From contig CANJKZ010000820.1 of assembly GCA_947471745.1 (NCBI GenBank), positions 1,587,501-1,651,500 of the forward strand: DNA of 64,000 nucleotides, given 5' to 3'. The DNA is from Closterium sp. Naga37s-1 (lineage: Eukaryota > Streptophyta > Zygnematophyceae > Desmidiales > Closteriaceae). The position numbers were made by a program, and so were the translations under genes. The notes beneath the pieces were generated by a model. It made no database searches and had not been told where the DNA came from. It saw only the letters and a list, made by a program, of their open reading frames with translations. Of this stretch, positions 34,801 through 45,400 are shown in pieces (the first letter of the stretch is position 1; every line of letters begins with the position of its first letter).

Positions 34801-35581
34801 TTTTGCCGCTAGAGAGAGGGAAAAGCGGAAGGCGGCGGACTACAAATTGCTTCTGCAGCGACATAGGGGAGTGCAGTTTACACCTCTCATTGCTGAGACA
34901 TGGGGTTGCCTGGGGGGGAGTTTTGGGCGGTGGCTTAAGAAACAGGGCGACGCGCAGATTGAGGTAGCGAAGACGAAAGGGGCGGCGAGAGCTACGGGGA
35001 AAGGTTTCTCGGCTTACTTGCTTGGATCACTTAAAGCGGCCATAGGTGTGGCTTTGCAGCGGGCTCAGGCGCGTGTGATCTTGTTGCGCGCGGCGTCGAT
35101 GATGAGAGGCCCAGAGGCTGTTTCGGTGGAGCGGGAGGATTTTGAGGAGGAGATGGGATGGGATGCTCCGTGGGCGGATGCGCCCTATTTGGTGGACATG
35201 CGGGTTTAGAGGGTGGGTTTAGGTGAGGGGGGTGGGGGGTTTGGTTAGATGGGGCGTATTGTTGGGGTGTCTCGTTGGGGTGTCTCGTTGGGGTGTCTCG
35301 TTGGGGGTATCTCGTTGGGGTGTCTTTTGGGGTTCCTTATGTGCTGTTCTACTGGGGTGTTCTTGAGGCTGCGTTTTCCGTTTTTCTTTCATTTAAAACT
35401 GAAAACGAGTATTATCGAAGCCCAATTTGCAGCACGCCGTGCTCCTCACGCATTGTTAGATTTTTATTTCGTCCTCCTTTCCCGTCCATGTTTCCACTTC
35501 CATATCCCTCACTACTACTAATTTGAGATAGATGCTAAGTGGAGACTCATTGACTATTCCGCAAAAAAAAAAAAAAAAAAA
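31890..35581 (+). mobile_element. Non-LTR retrotransposon (LINE) of the restriction-like-endonuclease type
   Basis: A single long ORF followed by a 350-bp G/T-rich 3' UTR and an A19 tail (35563-35581). It has no APE endonuclease. Instead a CCHC knuckle and a PD-(D/E)XK-like endonuclease follow the RT, the R2/NeSL-type layout. The 5' flank reads AAAAAAAAATTGC (31886-31898) and the 3' flank reads A(n)TTGC, so a short target duplication is possible but cannot be separated from the A-tail. The ORF is intact, suggesting recent activity. It sits between two host genes, not in rDNA. Confidence 0.82.
31946..35209 (+). CDS. LINE polyprotein: zinc finger, reverse transcriptase, restriction-like endonuclease
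   Basis: 1087 codons from the first in-frame ATG. Near residues 40-62 a Cys/His motif (CETCYRTF...RHMSAC) suits nucleic-acid binding. RT motifs run from about residue 300 to 560: IDVANAFNSF, SRQGDPLGPFLF and the catalytic SYADD near 517-521. Near 855-875 CACGF...HHALRC forms a CCHC knuckle. The endonuclease follows with RVHDAV, KRVDVAV and LEVSVVDP at about 880-936. Order and size match single-ORF R2-like elements (about 1100 aa), which nick the target and prime reverse transcription from it. There are no stops. The exact clade needs a tree. Confidence 0.87.
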   Translation: MELARPLEGGMETESSRRVLPACSSGEEHPDPTLTPPPRIPCETCYRTFTERGKATRHMSACRAADAQRRAQALGLTRDVTDDSDGEPPPPRDISEEVWAAVPTWDWESFFGIELVPGRIMRRIPQRVRLGVLDALSCVLKRLQLKAADEAASLVFLAFPRLILGMPTGQGQGHRAAIRERLEKFWVGEWRELFELAVAVMQPAARPLSFTPPEHDPDAVRLARCRTRCKVGEWSRGLACLTAGSIAQPSQHMVDALRAKHPSSETAIPEWLQEEIVEPSLIPQLSVEVLGQAIHSAARASAPGPSGWVTEHLRDTFLSEPAYLPHLLGVFTQWTKGEVAERVRPWLTASNLVGLSKPNGDVRPVAIGEVLPRILSRALCIVLRPKMMSHFAPCNQLGVGSRSGVEVLAHAFRSAISTHPSWCALQIDVANAFNSFHRREMFEGLRQSPFAGLIPFLRVFYGTPSDLYLRAGPFVEALASERGSRQGDPLGPFLFAFTQQLVMEPTKQEFADLLFLSYADDTYILGPRERVLAAYEVLRERLGGLGLEVQPHKCKLWERGVDQEGEERNETVPPGMQQTWTGLTVVGVPIGEEEWEVASLRGRLMQLHAPVPWLPLLDHPQIASHLLAIAVSARPIYLTRTMPPRPEVVEAFRDWDTKLEDCFEQLFPDSTWDHDSARSQMARLQLHLPARLGGFGIRSAADLSPLSYACGWCQAVSDVARMGVAGEERMFEEFFRTPEATTLLDPWFARAVELLPQSVRQEMPPLALCTADPPVLLFPTQHRRLAVESLQTLRGMAHDDATMARLTSLQGPGAGAWVSAVPSHEEATFTAAEWSICASMRLGLPIQQLIVAGKCACGFEFADPSDPHHALRCKYQYAPSRVHDAVKFVVAKIAKGAGGVVTMEDDTLLPGKRVDVAVRWMREGEEHALEVSVVDPISLSAQHHGQIGRKVGFAAREREKRKAADYKLLLQRHRGVQFTPLIAETWGCLGGSFGRWLKKQGDAQIEVAKTKGAARATGKGFSAYLLGSLKAAIGVALQRAQARVILLRAASMMRGPEAVSVEREDFEEEMGWDAPWADAPYLVDMRV

Positions 35582-36401
35582 TTGCGCAGCACTTGGACGC
35601 GCCAGTGAAGATCTGACAGGCAAAGCAATTTTGCTGCTGGGATTGCGAAGTCAGGCCTCCTCACTTACTGACCGAGTCAGCTGGACTGGAATCAAGCTGT
35701 TGCTGGTTCTCAGGAGGACCAGGTTCCGTCCTCGTTATTCTTTACCCACAACACGTGATTGGAGGTGCTATCGTGTCGTAAGAGGCTACTTGAAGTGGAT
35801 AGCGCATCAGAACGACATCAAGCTAAGAAGAGACGTTCAGGTGGCAAATAAACGGCATCCAGCACTAGGAAATGTGTTTTACTTGCCTAAACTCTAAATT
35901 TGTGAGTGGGAATAACTCATTAACTTTGCATATTTGCGGTCCGGACAACTTTAGCTTTCGGAATACACGCACTAAAAAGGTCATGTAACATTCTGTAAAA
36001 AAAGTAAGCGGTGAAATGACTAGCTGAGCACAACGGAGAAAACATACTGATTTTGGGATACGGGATTCACAACTTCAATCTGAACTTTCTAAAGAGCCAT
36101 CACACATGCTAGAGCATGCTTGATTGATATGTGAGGTAGCTCGGTTGGGGGCAGCACTCCTCCTTCATAGACTGGCCACACACTGGAGGCAGCCATATGC
36201 CCAGGACCTAGGATGGTTGACGCGATCATGCACATGGCTTCGGCACATGCTAGCGGGGTATGGGGGTCTCGTGCATGCACCTCAGGAATGTCACACTTCC
36301 ACATTTTGTATACAATTTGCTATTTCTCTCTTGTTTCTTGTTTTTTGTTTTTTTTTGTGTTTTTTTTTTTTTTCTGGAGGGTGGGGCATAAGGGGGTGAC
36401 T
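35582..36401. other. Region between the LINE and the LRR gene
   Basis: A plus-strand open frame ending at 35897 (RRTRFRPRYSLPTTRDW..., ending in YLPKL) matches nothing I know; it could be a gene fragment but has no supporting context. A poly-T-rich stretch (36340-36373) lies near the LRR gene's 3' end and could belong to its 3' UTR. No other feature is seen. Confidence 0.35.
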
Positions 36402-39400
36402 TCAAGCAGGGATGCGGTCTTCAAGGTATGCCAGAAGCGCTTTGGTGCCACCGTTTATGATGCTCCACCTGATACTGCTTGTTGTACAGGAGGCACATGT
36501 GAGATTGCAGAGAGAGAGAGAGGGCATGGAATGGCATGGGAAGGACAGAGAGGGGGTTTGGAACAGAGGGCAAGATGGCAAGATGAGGTAAACCTGCAGG
36601 GTCTTTTAGATACACAATTAGAGGGAGCAGAGGGGGTATGGAACAATGGGAAGGCAAGATCAAGTAAGCCCCGAATAACAGGCAAGTGAAAAAAGGGGCG
36701 TGCAAAAACGCAACTTTAAGATGTGGCTGTAATAGAAAATTACGCATCCCAAACAGCGATCTCATGTGTTGCAATAGCTCTTTTGACAAGCAGCGATCTC
36801 ACGTGTTGCAATAGATCTTTTCACAAGGGATGATTATTGGTGTAACGAGCCTAAAAATGACCAAGAGCCCATGCCATCTTCGATGCGCTTACAATCCAAA
36901 GTGCTTCAAGAAGGGCGTGCATTTAGTTTATAGCATCTCACGTGCGAATGGGGTTGCCGTCGACTCGAAGGAGAGAGAGAGTCTTCATCAAGCCCTGAAT
37001 GGATTGAGAGGAGAACAAAAGTAAGGCAGGGGGGGTGTGGAACCCAGTACAAAGGATTTGGCACACGCATGATTGGGATTGTTTATGTAACCCAGGTGAG
37101 TGTGAGGGTGAGGGAGCCTAGTTTTGAGGCGCCTCAAAACTGGAACCAAGACCAAAGGGTTTGGCACACGCATGATTGGGATTGTTTACATTACCAGGTG
37201 AATGAGAGGGTGAGGGAGCTAGGGAGACATCAGCAAACCATGGAAGAATAAAGTGGTCGGCTTTGCTTATACAGTCCTTGAAACCACTCTGAGAGAGAGA
37301 ATAGACACTGCAGGAACAGCAGCAGCAGAAGCAACAGCAACATAAGAACTAGCGGGTAATTGAGTCGACTCACCACAAGAAATGGAGGAACAGGAGCAGC
37401 AAGAGCAGCAGATGCAGTCGCAGTGGCACAGACATTGTCAACAGTGGATGCAGGAGCAGCGGCAGCAGCAGGGAAGGTGAGGTGAGAGAAGCAGACTCAC
37501 ACGATCGAGGGTCACCATGGGGACGTTGTTGCCCGATACATCGAGAGCGTTGTGTTTTTGGAAAATTCTCAAAACAGCCTCACAGCAAAACGGAGTAAAC
37601 AGCTGCAGCAGAACAGACTCACAAGCTTGGGAGGCAGCATGGGAATGTTGTTGTCCGACACGTCAAGAGTGTTGCGATTTTTGAAAGATAGAAAACAAAA
37701 CAGACTAAAGACCTGCCTGCAACAAAGCAGACTTACAAGTTTGGGAGGCAGCATGGGAATGTTGTTGTCTGAAACGTCGAGCGACTCCAATCGGGTCAAC
37801 CGGGTCACTTCCTGGAGTGGTTTCAGGTGGTGAATGGGTTTGCACTTTATCGGGTTACACATCATTACAAAGATACGAAAATCATTTGAAAGTGCAGGAT
37901 CTAGCTAGTGAATTACAAGGAATCAGCACAACGAGACACAGAGGAACTGCACAAGATGTGCTTATAAGGCGAACAGTATGGTGTGCCTGTAGAGAGACAC
38001 AAAAGTGTGGATCTCTTAGGTGCGACGGTGGTGCTTATAGCAGAGTGGCGAGGCCAGCTTACAACGGGTATGGATTCGATTTGATTCTGTGAGAGATTGA
38101 GGACTCGAAGGGAGGGGAGAGAGTCAAAGCCTGCGGGAAAGGCAGTAAGGCGATTGCCCCTGGCGGACAAGGGAAGTGGAAAGGGATGAGAGGAGGTAAG
38201 ATGCAGTTCAGTGCGGTGCCATGTGGTACAATGACTGGAAAGAGCCAAAGTTTGGAGGGAGGGCAGATAGACGACAGTGTTCCCTTTCACGCTAAACATT
38301 GAGGGACATTGTCCCGACATTGCCACGTTTCTACCTGAGGAGATTTTAGAGGGAACCTTTCAGAACTCCCAACTTAGCCCTTCCTCTACCTGAGGCGCAG
38401 GCTATAGCTTAGGGAGAAACACTGTTTGAAGAAGTGTTTTGAGACGTCTCAAAACACTTCTTCAAACACCCAGCTTTGCCCTTCCTCCACCCGAGGTGCA
38501 GGCTACAGCTTAGGGAGAAACACTTTTGAGTAGAGCTTTGAGTCGACTTTTGAGTATTTTGTGTAACTGCGGTGCAGCTCAAAGGTAGAAGACCTTTGAG
38601 CTGAGCCTTGAGGACCTTTTAGACCTTTGTCAAAAGGTCAAGTCGAAGGGTGTTTTTTGTGTACCTGCGGTGCAGCTCTGTGAGGCGCGGAAAGGCGGCC
38701 AGGGAGAAGAGGAGGGTGCGAGCAGTAGCGGGGAGGAGACGCCCTTTAAGTCGACTTATCACTTTTCAATCAACTCAGTAGGCAGGCCAGAGAGGGCCTT
38801 GCATGTTCCCTACCTGAGGTGCAGCTCTGTGAGGCGTGGAAGGGCGGCCAGGGAGAAGGAGGGTGGTAGCAGTGGCGCGGAGGAGGGCGAGCAGCAGCCG
38901 GAAAGATTCAGGCACTGCAACGTGGAGATGTCCTGTGGCGTTGTCAGGGGCAGCTGGAGGAGAGGGAAGGGATGGATGGGAGAGGAGAAGGGAGGAGAGA
39001 GATGGATGAAGGGACAAGGGGGAGGAGGGCGAGCAGCAGCAGGAGAGGTTCAGGTATCGTAAAGAGGATATGTCCTGTGGTGCTGTCAGGGGCATCTGGA
39101 GAGGAGGGGAGGGAGGGAAGGGAGAGGAGGAGGGAGATGGATGAAGGGAACAAAGAGGAGGAAGGCGAGCAGCAGCAGGAGAGATTCTGGTGGTACAGTG
39201 AGGCGATGTCCTGTGGTGCTGTCAGGGGCAGCCTGGAGGGATGGGGAGCGATGAAGCCTGGGGTGGGGTGGGGCAGCCTGGAGGGGTGGGGAGTGATGAA
39301 AAGGGACAGGGGAGGTTGGGAGGGAAGAAGTCAGCAAAGGGAGAAAGCTCGACAGTGAAGGGCAGGCTCTTTCAAGCCCACTAGCCTCACCTGCCCCAGC

Positions 39401-42400
39401 CTCACCTGCCCCAGCCTCACCTGCCCCACGGGGTTGTTGGCGAGGGAGAGGGTGCGGAGCGATGGGAGCGAGCGCAGGGCGAGAGAAGGCCAGGCTGCAA
39501 TCTTATTGGTCGACAGGTCTAGCTCCTGTAAGGGCATGGCGGGGGGTATGGCAGGGGGCATGGCGGGGGGTATGGCAGGGGGCATGGCGGGGGGTATGGC
39601 AGGGGGCATGGCGGGGGGTATGGCAGGGGGCATGGCGGGGGGTATGGCAGGGGGCATGGCGGAGGGTATGGCAGGGGGCATGGCGGGGGGCATGGCGGTG
39701 GGGAACATTGTGACTTCGCAATGACTCGGAAGTTGCACGATGAGGCATGTGATGGTGAGGCATGTGATGGTGAGACATGTGATGTGGAGTGGACATAGGA
39801 GAAACAACGATTGCAGGAAGAAAAGTCACATCAAGAAGGAGACAACACTCTATTGCACACGAAAAGCTGACTAAAGCAAGCAACGGACTTGCAACCTAGA
39901 GTTCAACCAAGCTGATATCGTATGTGTAGACTCGCCTCTATTCTTATCAAAGTGAATCAGGTGCAAGCCGGGAGGACTTGGAAAACGATTTGCATACTCA
40001 CAGTGAGGGAGGTACAAGCTGATAGGAAGGAGGGCAGCAAGATGACCGGGTTGTGGTTTACATTTAAATAAACAGTCGACTTTCACAAGGAGACTTGCTT
40101 GCTTACAGTGAGGGAGGTGCAAGCTGATAGGAAGGAGGGCAGCGAGGTGACAGCATTGTGAGAGGCGTTGATGGACGTCAGAGGGATGTCACCCGCAGCC
40201 AATGCCACGATGCCATGTGGTAGCTCTGCTAAGCCCTTCTTTGACAGCTGGAGAGTCTGTGGAGGGGATGGGAAGGGAAGGAGGGGATGGGAGGGGAAGG
40301 ATGGGAAGGAGGGGATGGGATGGGAAGGGGGGGATGGGAGGGGAAGGATGGGAAGGAGGGGATGGGAGGGGAAGGAGGGGATGGGAGGGGAAGGAGGGGA
40401 TGGGAGGGGAAGGAGGGGATGGAAGGGGAAGGAGGGGAAGGAGGGGAAGGAGGGAAAGGAGGGGAAGGAAGGGAAGGATGGGATGGAAGGGAAAGGAGCG
40501 ACGAGAGTTCGTTAGCTGGTTAAATTTGTTCCCATTTCAATCATGCTGTGCAATGTACAAAGATCACTCTGAATAAGGAAGAAAATTCCAGCAAGATTTC
40601 TTAGTGAAAGGGGCTTTTTTTTATTATGACATCCCAAAGAGCCCCTTTCCCCCCACCCCTATCCCTCATCCTGATGGATAGATTACTCACCCCTCCCTCA
40701 AAGCACTCTCTCAACCATGGCTCTACCATTGCTGCTTCTGCGGCCGCCACCGCACCCCCCTCCCCCTCTACCCCTCCCTCCATTCCTCCTGCTCTCTCCA
40801 CCCTGTCTCCTAATCCGCTCTTCATCTCCTCGCACTGCCTTGACTGCAAAGTCTGTGGCACCGAGTCAGCCTCAGCAGCAGTCACAGCAGCAGCAGCGGC
40901 AGGAGCAGCAGCAGCAGGTGCAGCATCAGCAGCAGCAGCAGCAGCCGGTGGTGATTCTAGAGCCAGCTCACGCAGTGCAGCAGATGCAGCAGCGCTGGCA
41001 GTATCTGGTGAGGAGCAGGAGACAGGGAGGAGAGGAGGAAAAGGAAAAGAGAAAGACTGTCGAAATAACTATAGCTTTGAATATTGTCCAAAACAAACTA
41101 GACAGAAAGGAGACAAGGAAAGGAAAAAACTGAAGTTCCGTCAAAATATATTTTTCTCCAAGGACAAGGAAAGTTTGCAAATGTGGATTCAGTGGTGGAA
41201 TGCAAGTGGAACGAAGGGGGGAAAGGCATCACAGGCTGCGAGAATAGTGGTGCCAAAAAGCCATGTGATAAAACAACTGTTTTGAGACGTCTCAAAACAG
41301 ATGTGGATTCAATGGTGGAATGCAAGTTCAACAAAGGGGGGTAAGGAAGCACAGGTCCTTTGAACAGTGGTGCCGAAACACTGCAGGGTTTACAGGGCTG
41401 GCAGCAGGCTGGCAGCAGGCTGGGAGCAGGCTGGCAGCAGGCTGGGAGCAGGCTGGGAGCAGGTTGGGAGCAGGCTGGGAGCAGGTTGGGAGCAGGCTGG
41501 GAACAGGCTGGGAACAGGCTGGCAGCAGGCTGGGAGCCGGCTGGCAGCAGGCTGGGAGCAGGCTTGGAGCAGGCTGGGAGCAGGCTGGCAGCAGGCTGGG
41601 AGCCGGCTGGTAGCTTGGGAGCTTCAAAAAAGCATTGCAGAACATTGCAAGGGCAGGTAGCAAGCTGGCACACAGGCAGACTAAACACTGTGAAAGGTTG
41701 TTGAAACATTGTAGAACATGTAAGAAGCGTACTTAGGCAGACAAGAGCGAATGTAACCACGGAGAAGGCTCATGTCTGGGGCCGTGAGGATAAGGTAATG
41801 GCTGGAGCAGGTCATATCTGAGGCAAGTCGCATGAAGAGCAGGTCGTATCTGAGGCAGGTCGCACCTGAATCATGGTCATCAGCGGAAGCAGCAGGGAGG
41901 CGAGAGCGGAGATAGTCCAGGAGGTTCTTGGCCGGTCCGTTGATGAGCGTGCTGTGGGGGAGAGGTTGAGGGGATCAGGGGATGAGAGGATGAGGTGATG
42001 AGGCGAAGGAAGCAAATGGAGGCGATGTGCGGATAGTCCAGGAGGTTCTTGGCCGGTCCGTTGATGAGCGTGCTGTGAGGGGGGGGGGAGGTTGAGGGGG
42101 ATTAAGAGGGCATCGTGTGCTTTGAGTCGACTCAAAAGAACACACATGGAGTGTTTAGGGAGGCGACAGCGCGGATAGTCCAGGAGGTTCTTGGCCGGTC
42201 CGTTGATGAGCGTGCTGTGAAGGGGAGGGGAGGTTGAGGGGGATGAGGGGCATGGCATGGTGTGTTTTGGGTCGACTCAAAGCACATATGGTGTGTTTAG
42301 GGTTGACTCAGATCGCAGGTAGTCCAGGAATTCCTGGCAGGGCCGTCGATGAGCGTGCTGTGATGAAGGGGGGCGGTTGAGGGGTTGAGGGGATGAGGGG

Positions 42401-45400
42401 ACAAGAGCGTGAGAGGATGAGGGATGAAGGGAAAAGGGGATGCGGTAACATGGTTATTAACGAGGCTCGTAATGAGGTGAGGCCACGGAGAACTCATTGA
42501 TAATCATGTGCCAGGAAAGCCAAAAGCGACGATGCAGAGATTCGACTGTGGGGATTTATACCTTCGGATTGTTCTGATGGGATTGCCTGCTGCTGCAACC
42601 CTCTGCAGCGATGTCATGCTCCCTGAAGGACGGGAAGGGATGAGAGATCTTGGGACATTTTCCAGTGAGCTGCACTTGCGTAGGAGTAGGTTTAAGCAAG
42701 TAGGAAAAGACAGTGTGTAAAACACTAAACACTAGCTAATCACCGAGGATTGCCTGCTGCTGCAACCCTCTGCAGCAATGTCATGCTACCTGAAGGACGG
42801 GAAAGGATGAGAGTGAGGAGATTTTTTAGGCGCCTCGAAAGTCAGAGAGCTGAGAGTCGATGAGCGTGCCGTGGCGTGTCGGCATGTCTCAAAATAAACC
42901 AACATCAGTGCATGTTTGTGTCAAGAACTTCTCGACACAGACAAAGTTATGTCATGCTGCCTGAAGGACGGACCGGGATGATGAATGCATGCAGGGGGTG
43001 GCGCGGGTGTGTCTGGCTCATTGCGCTGTTTGATTGCTCCTGATTGGCTCAACACCACTGCATGTTCTTGACTCATGTTTTTTCTAGGAGGTAGCTGACA
43101 CAATACAGCAGCACGCAGTAATAATGTGATGCCAAGGTAGACTGGCAGGGTGGGTATACTAAGCCAGGTGGGGAGGTTAGGCATACCGAGCCAGGTGGGC
43201 AGGTTGGGCATACCGAGCCAGGTGGGCAGGTTGGGCATACCGAGCCAGGCGGGCAGGGTGGGGAGGTCATTGTCGGAGACATCAAGAGCTTGGATGCTCA
43301 GGCGGCGCAGCGATGGGGGGAGGTCCTTCAGCTGGCAGCGGGGGTGTGTGCGAGGGGGGCGGGGGGAAATGGGGTGGGGAAGGGGGGGGTCGACTTGTGA
43401 TAACTCCCATTGTCAATCCAAGACATCAAGTGCCTGGATGCTCAGGCGGCGCAGCGATGGGGGGAGGTCCTCCAGCTGGCAGCAGGGGCGCACAGAGGAT
43501 GGGGGAAAGGAAGGGTTGATGGAGGAGAAGCAGTGAGGAAGAGGACGGGTGGGACATCCAGAGCCTGAATGCCCAGGCAGTGCAGCGACTGAGGGAGAAG
43601 TAAGCCAGCAGTTGCTCTAATAAGATCGAGATGTGCTTCAAGTGAGGCACAAGATGTGGGGCACAGCACGTGGGGCACAGCACGTGGGACACAGCACGTG
43701 GGGCACAGCACGTGGGACACAGCACGTGGGACACAGCACGTGGGGCACAGCACGTGGGACACAGCACTTGGGACACAGCACGTGGGGCACAGCACGTGGG
43801 ACACAGCACGTGGGACACAGCACGTGGGACACAGCACGTGGGACACAGCACGTGGGGCACAGCACGTGGGACACAGCACGTGGGGCACAGCACGTGGGGC
43901 ACAGCACGTGGGACACAGCACGTGGGACACAGCACGTGGGACACAGCACGTGGGACACAGCACGTGGGACACAGCACGTGGGGCACAGCACGTGGGGCAC
44001 AGCACGTGGGGCACAGCACGTGGGACACAGCACGTGGGACACAGCACGTGGGACACAGCACGTGGGACACAGCACGTGGGACACAGCACGTGGGGCACAG
44101 CACGTGGGGCACAGCACGTGGGGCACAGCACGTGGGGCACAGCACGTGGGACACAGCACGTGGGACACAGCACGTGGGACACAGCACGTGGGACACAGCA
44201 CGTGGGACACAGCACGTGGGACACAGCACGTGGGACACAGCACGTGGGACACAGCACGTGGGACACAGCACGTGGGACACAGCACGTGGGGACACAGCAC
44301 GTGGGACACAGCACGTGGGGCACAGCACGTGGGGCACAGCACGTGGGACACAGCACGTGGGACACAGCACGTGGGACACAGCACGTGGGACACAGCACGT
44401 GGGACACAGCACGTGGGGCACAGCACGTGGGGCACAGCACGTGGGACACAGCACGTGGGGCACAGCACGTGGGACACAGCACGTGGGGCACAGCACGTGG
44501 GACACAGCACGTGGGACACAGCACGTGGGACACAGCACGTGGGGCACAGCACGTGGGGCACAGCACGTGGGGCACAGCACGTGGGGCACAGCACGTGGGA
44601 CACAGCACGTGGGACACAGCACGTGGGACACAGCACGTGGGACACAGCACGTGGGACACAGCACGTGGGACACAGCACGTGGGACACAGCACGTGGGACA
44701 CAGCACGTGGGACACAGCACGTGGGACACAGCACGTGGGACACAGCACGTGGGACACAGCACGTGGGACACAGCACGTGGGGCACAGCACGTGGGGCACA
44801 GCACGTGGGGCACAGCACGTGGGACACAGCACGTGGGACACAGCACGTGGGACACAGCACGTGGGACACAGCACGTGGGACACAGCACGTGGGACACAGC
44901 ACGTGGGGCACAGCACGTGGGGCACAGCACGTGGGGCACAGCACGTGGGGCACAGCACGTGGGACACAGCACGTGGGACACAGCACGTGGGACACAGCAC
45001 GTGGGACACAGCACGTGGGACACAGCACGTGGGACACAGCACGTGGGACACAGCACGTGGGGCACAGCACGTGGGGCACAGCACGTGGGACACAGCACGT
45101 GGGACACAGCACGTGGGACACAGCACGTGGGACACAGCACGTGGGACACAGCACGTGGGGCACAGCACGTGGGGCACAGCACGTGGGGCACAGCACGTGG
45201 GGCACAGCACGTGGGACACAGCACGTGGGACACAGCACGTGGGACACAGCACGTGGGACACAGCACGTGGGACACAGCACGTGGGGACACAGCACGTGGG
45301 GCACAGCACGTGGGGCACAGCACGTGGGGCACAGCACGTGGGGCACAGCACGTGGGACACAGCACGTGGGACACAGCACGTGGGACACAGCACGTGGGAC

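Larger units (their letters stand above)
42015..42365 (-). repeat. Three copies of LRRC40-like exon 13 start
   Basis: Copies near 42030-42078, 42172-42222 and 42310-42362 encode STLINGPAKNLLDYP or close variants and keep the CACAG or TCACAG acceptor. Together with the true exon (41866-41951) there are four. GTCGAC-core palindromes lie in two of the three spacers. Confidence 0.9.
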
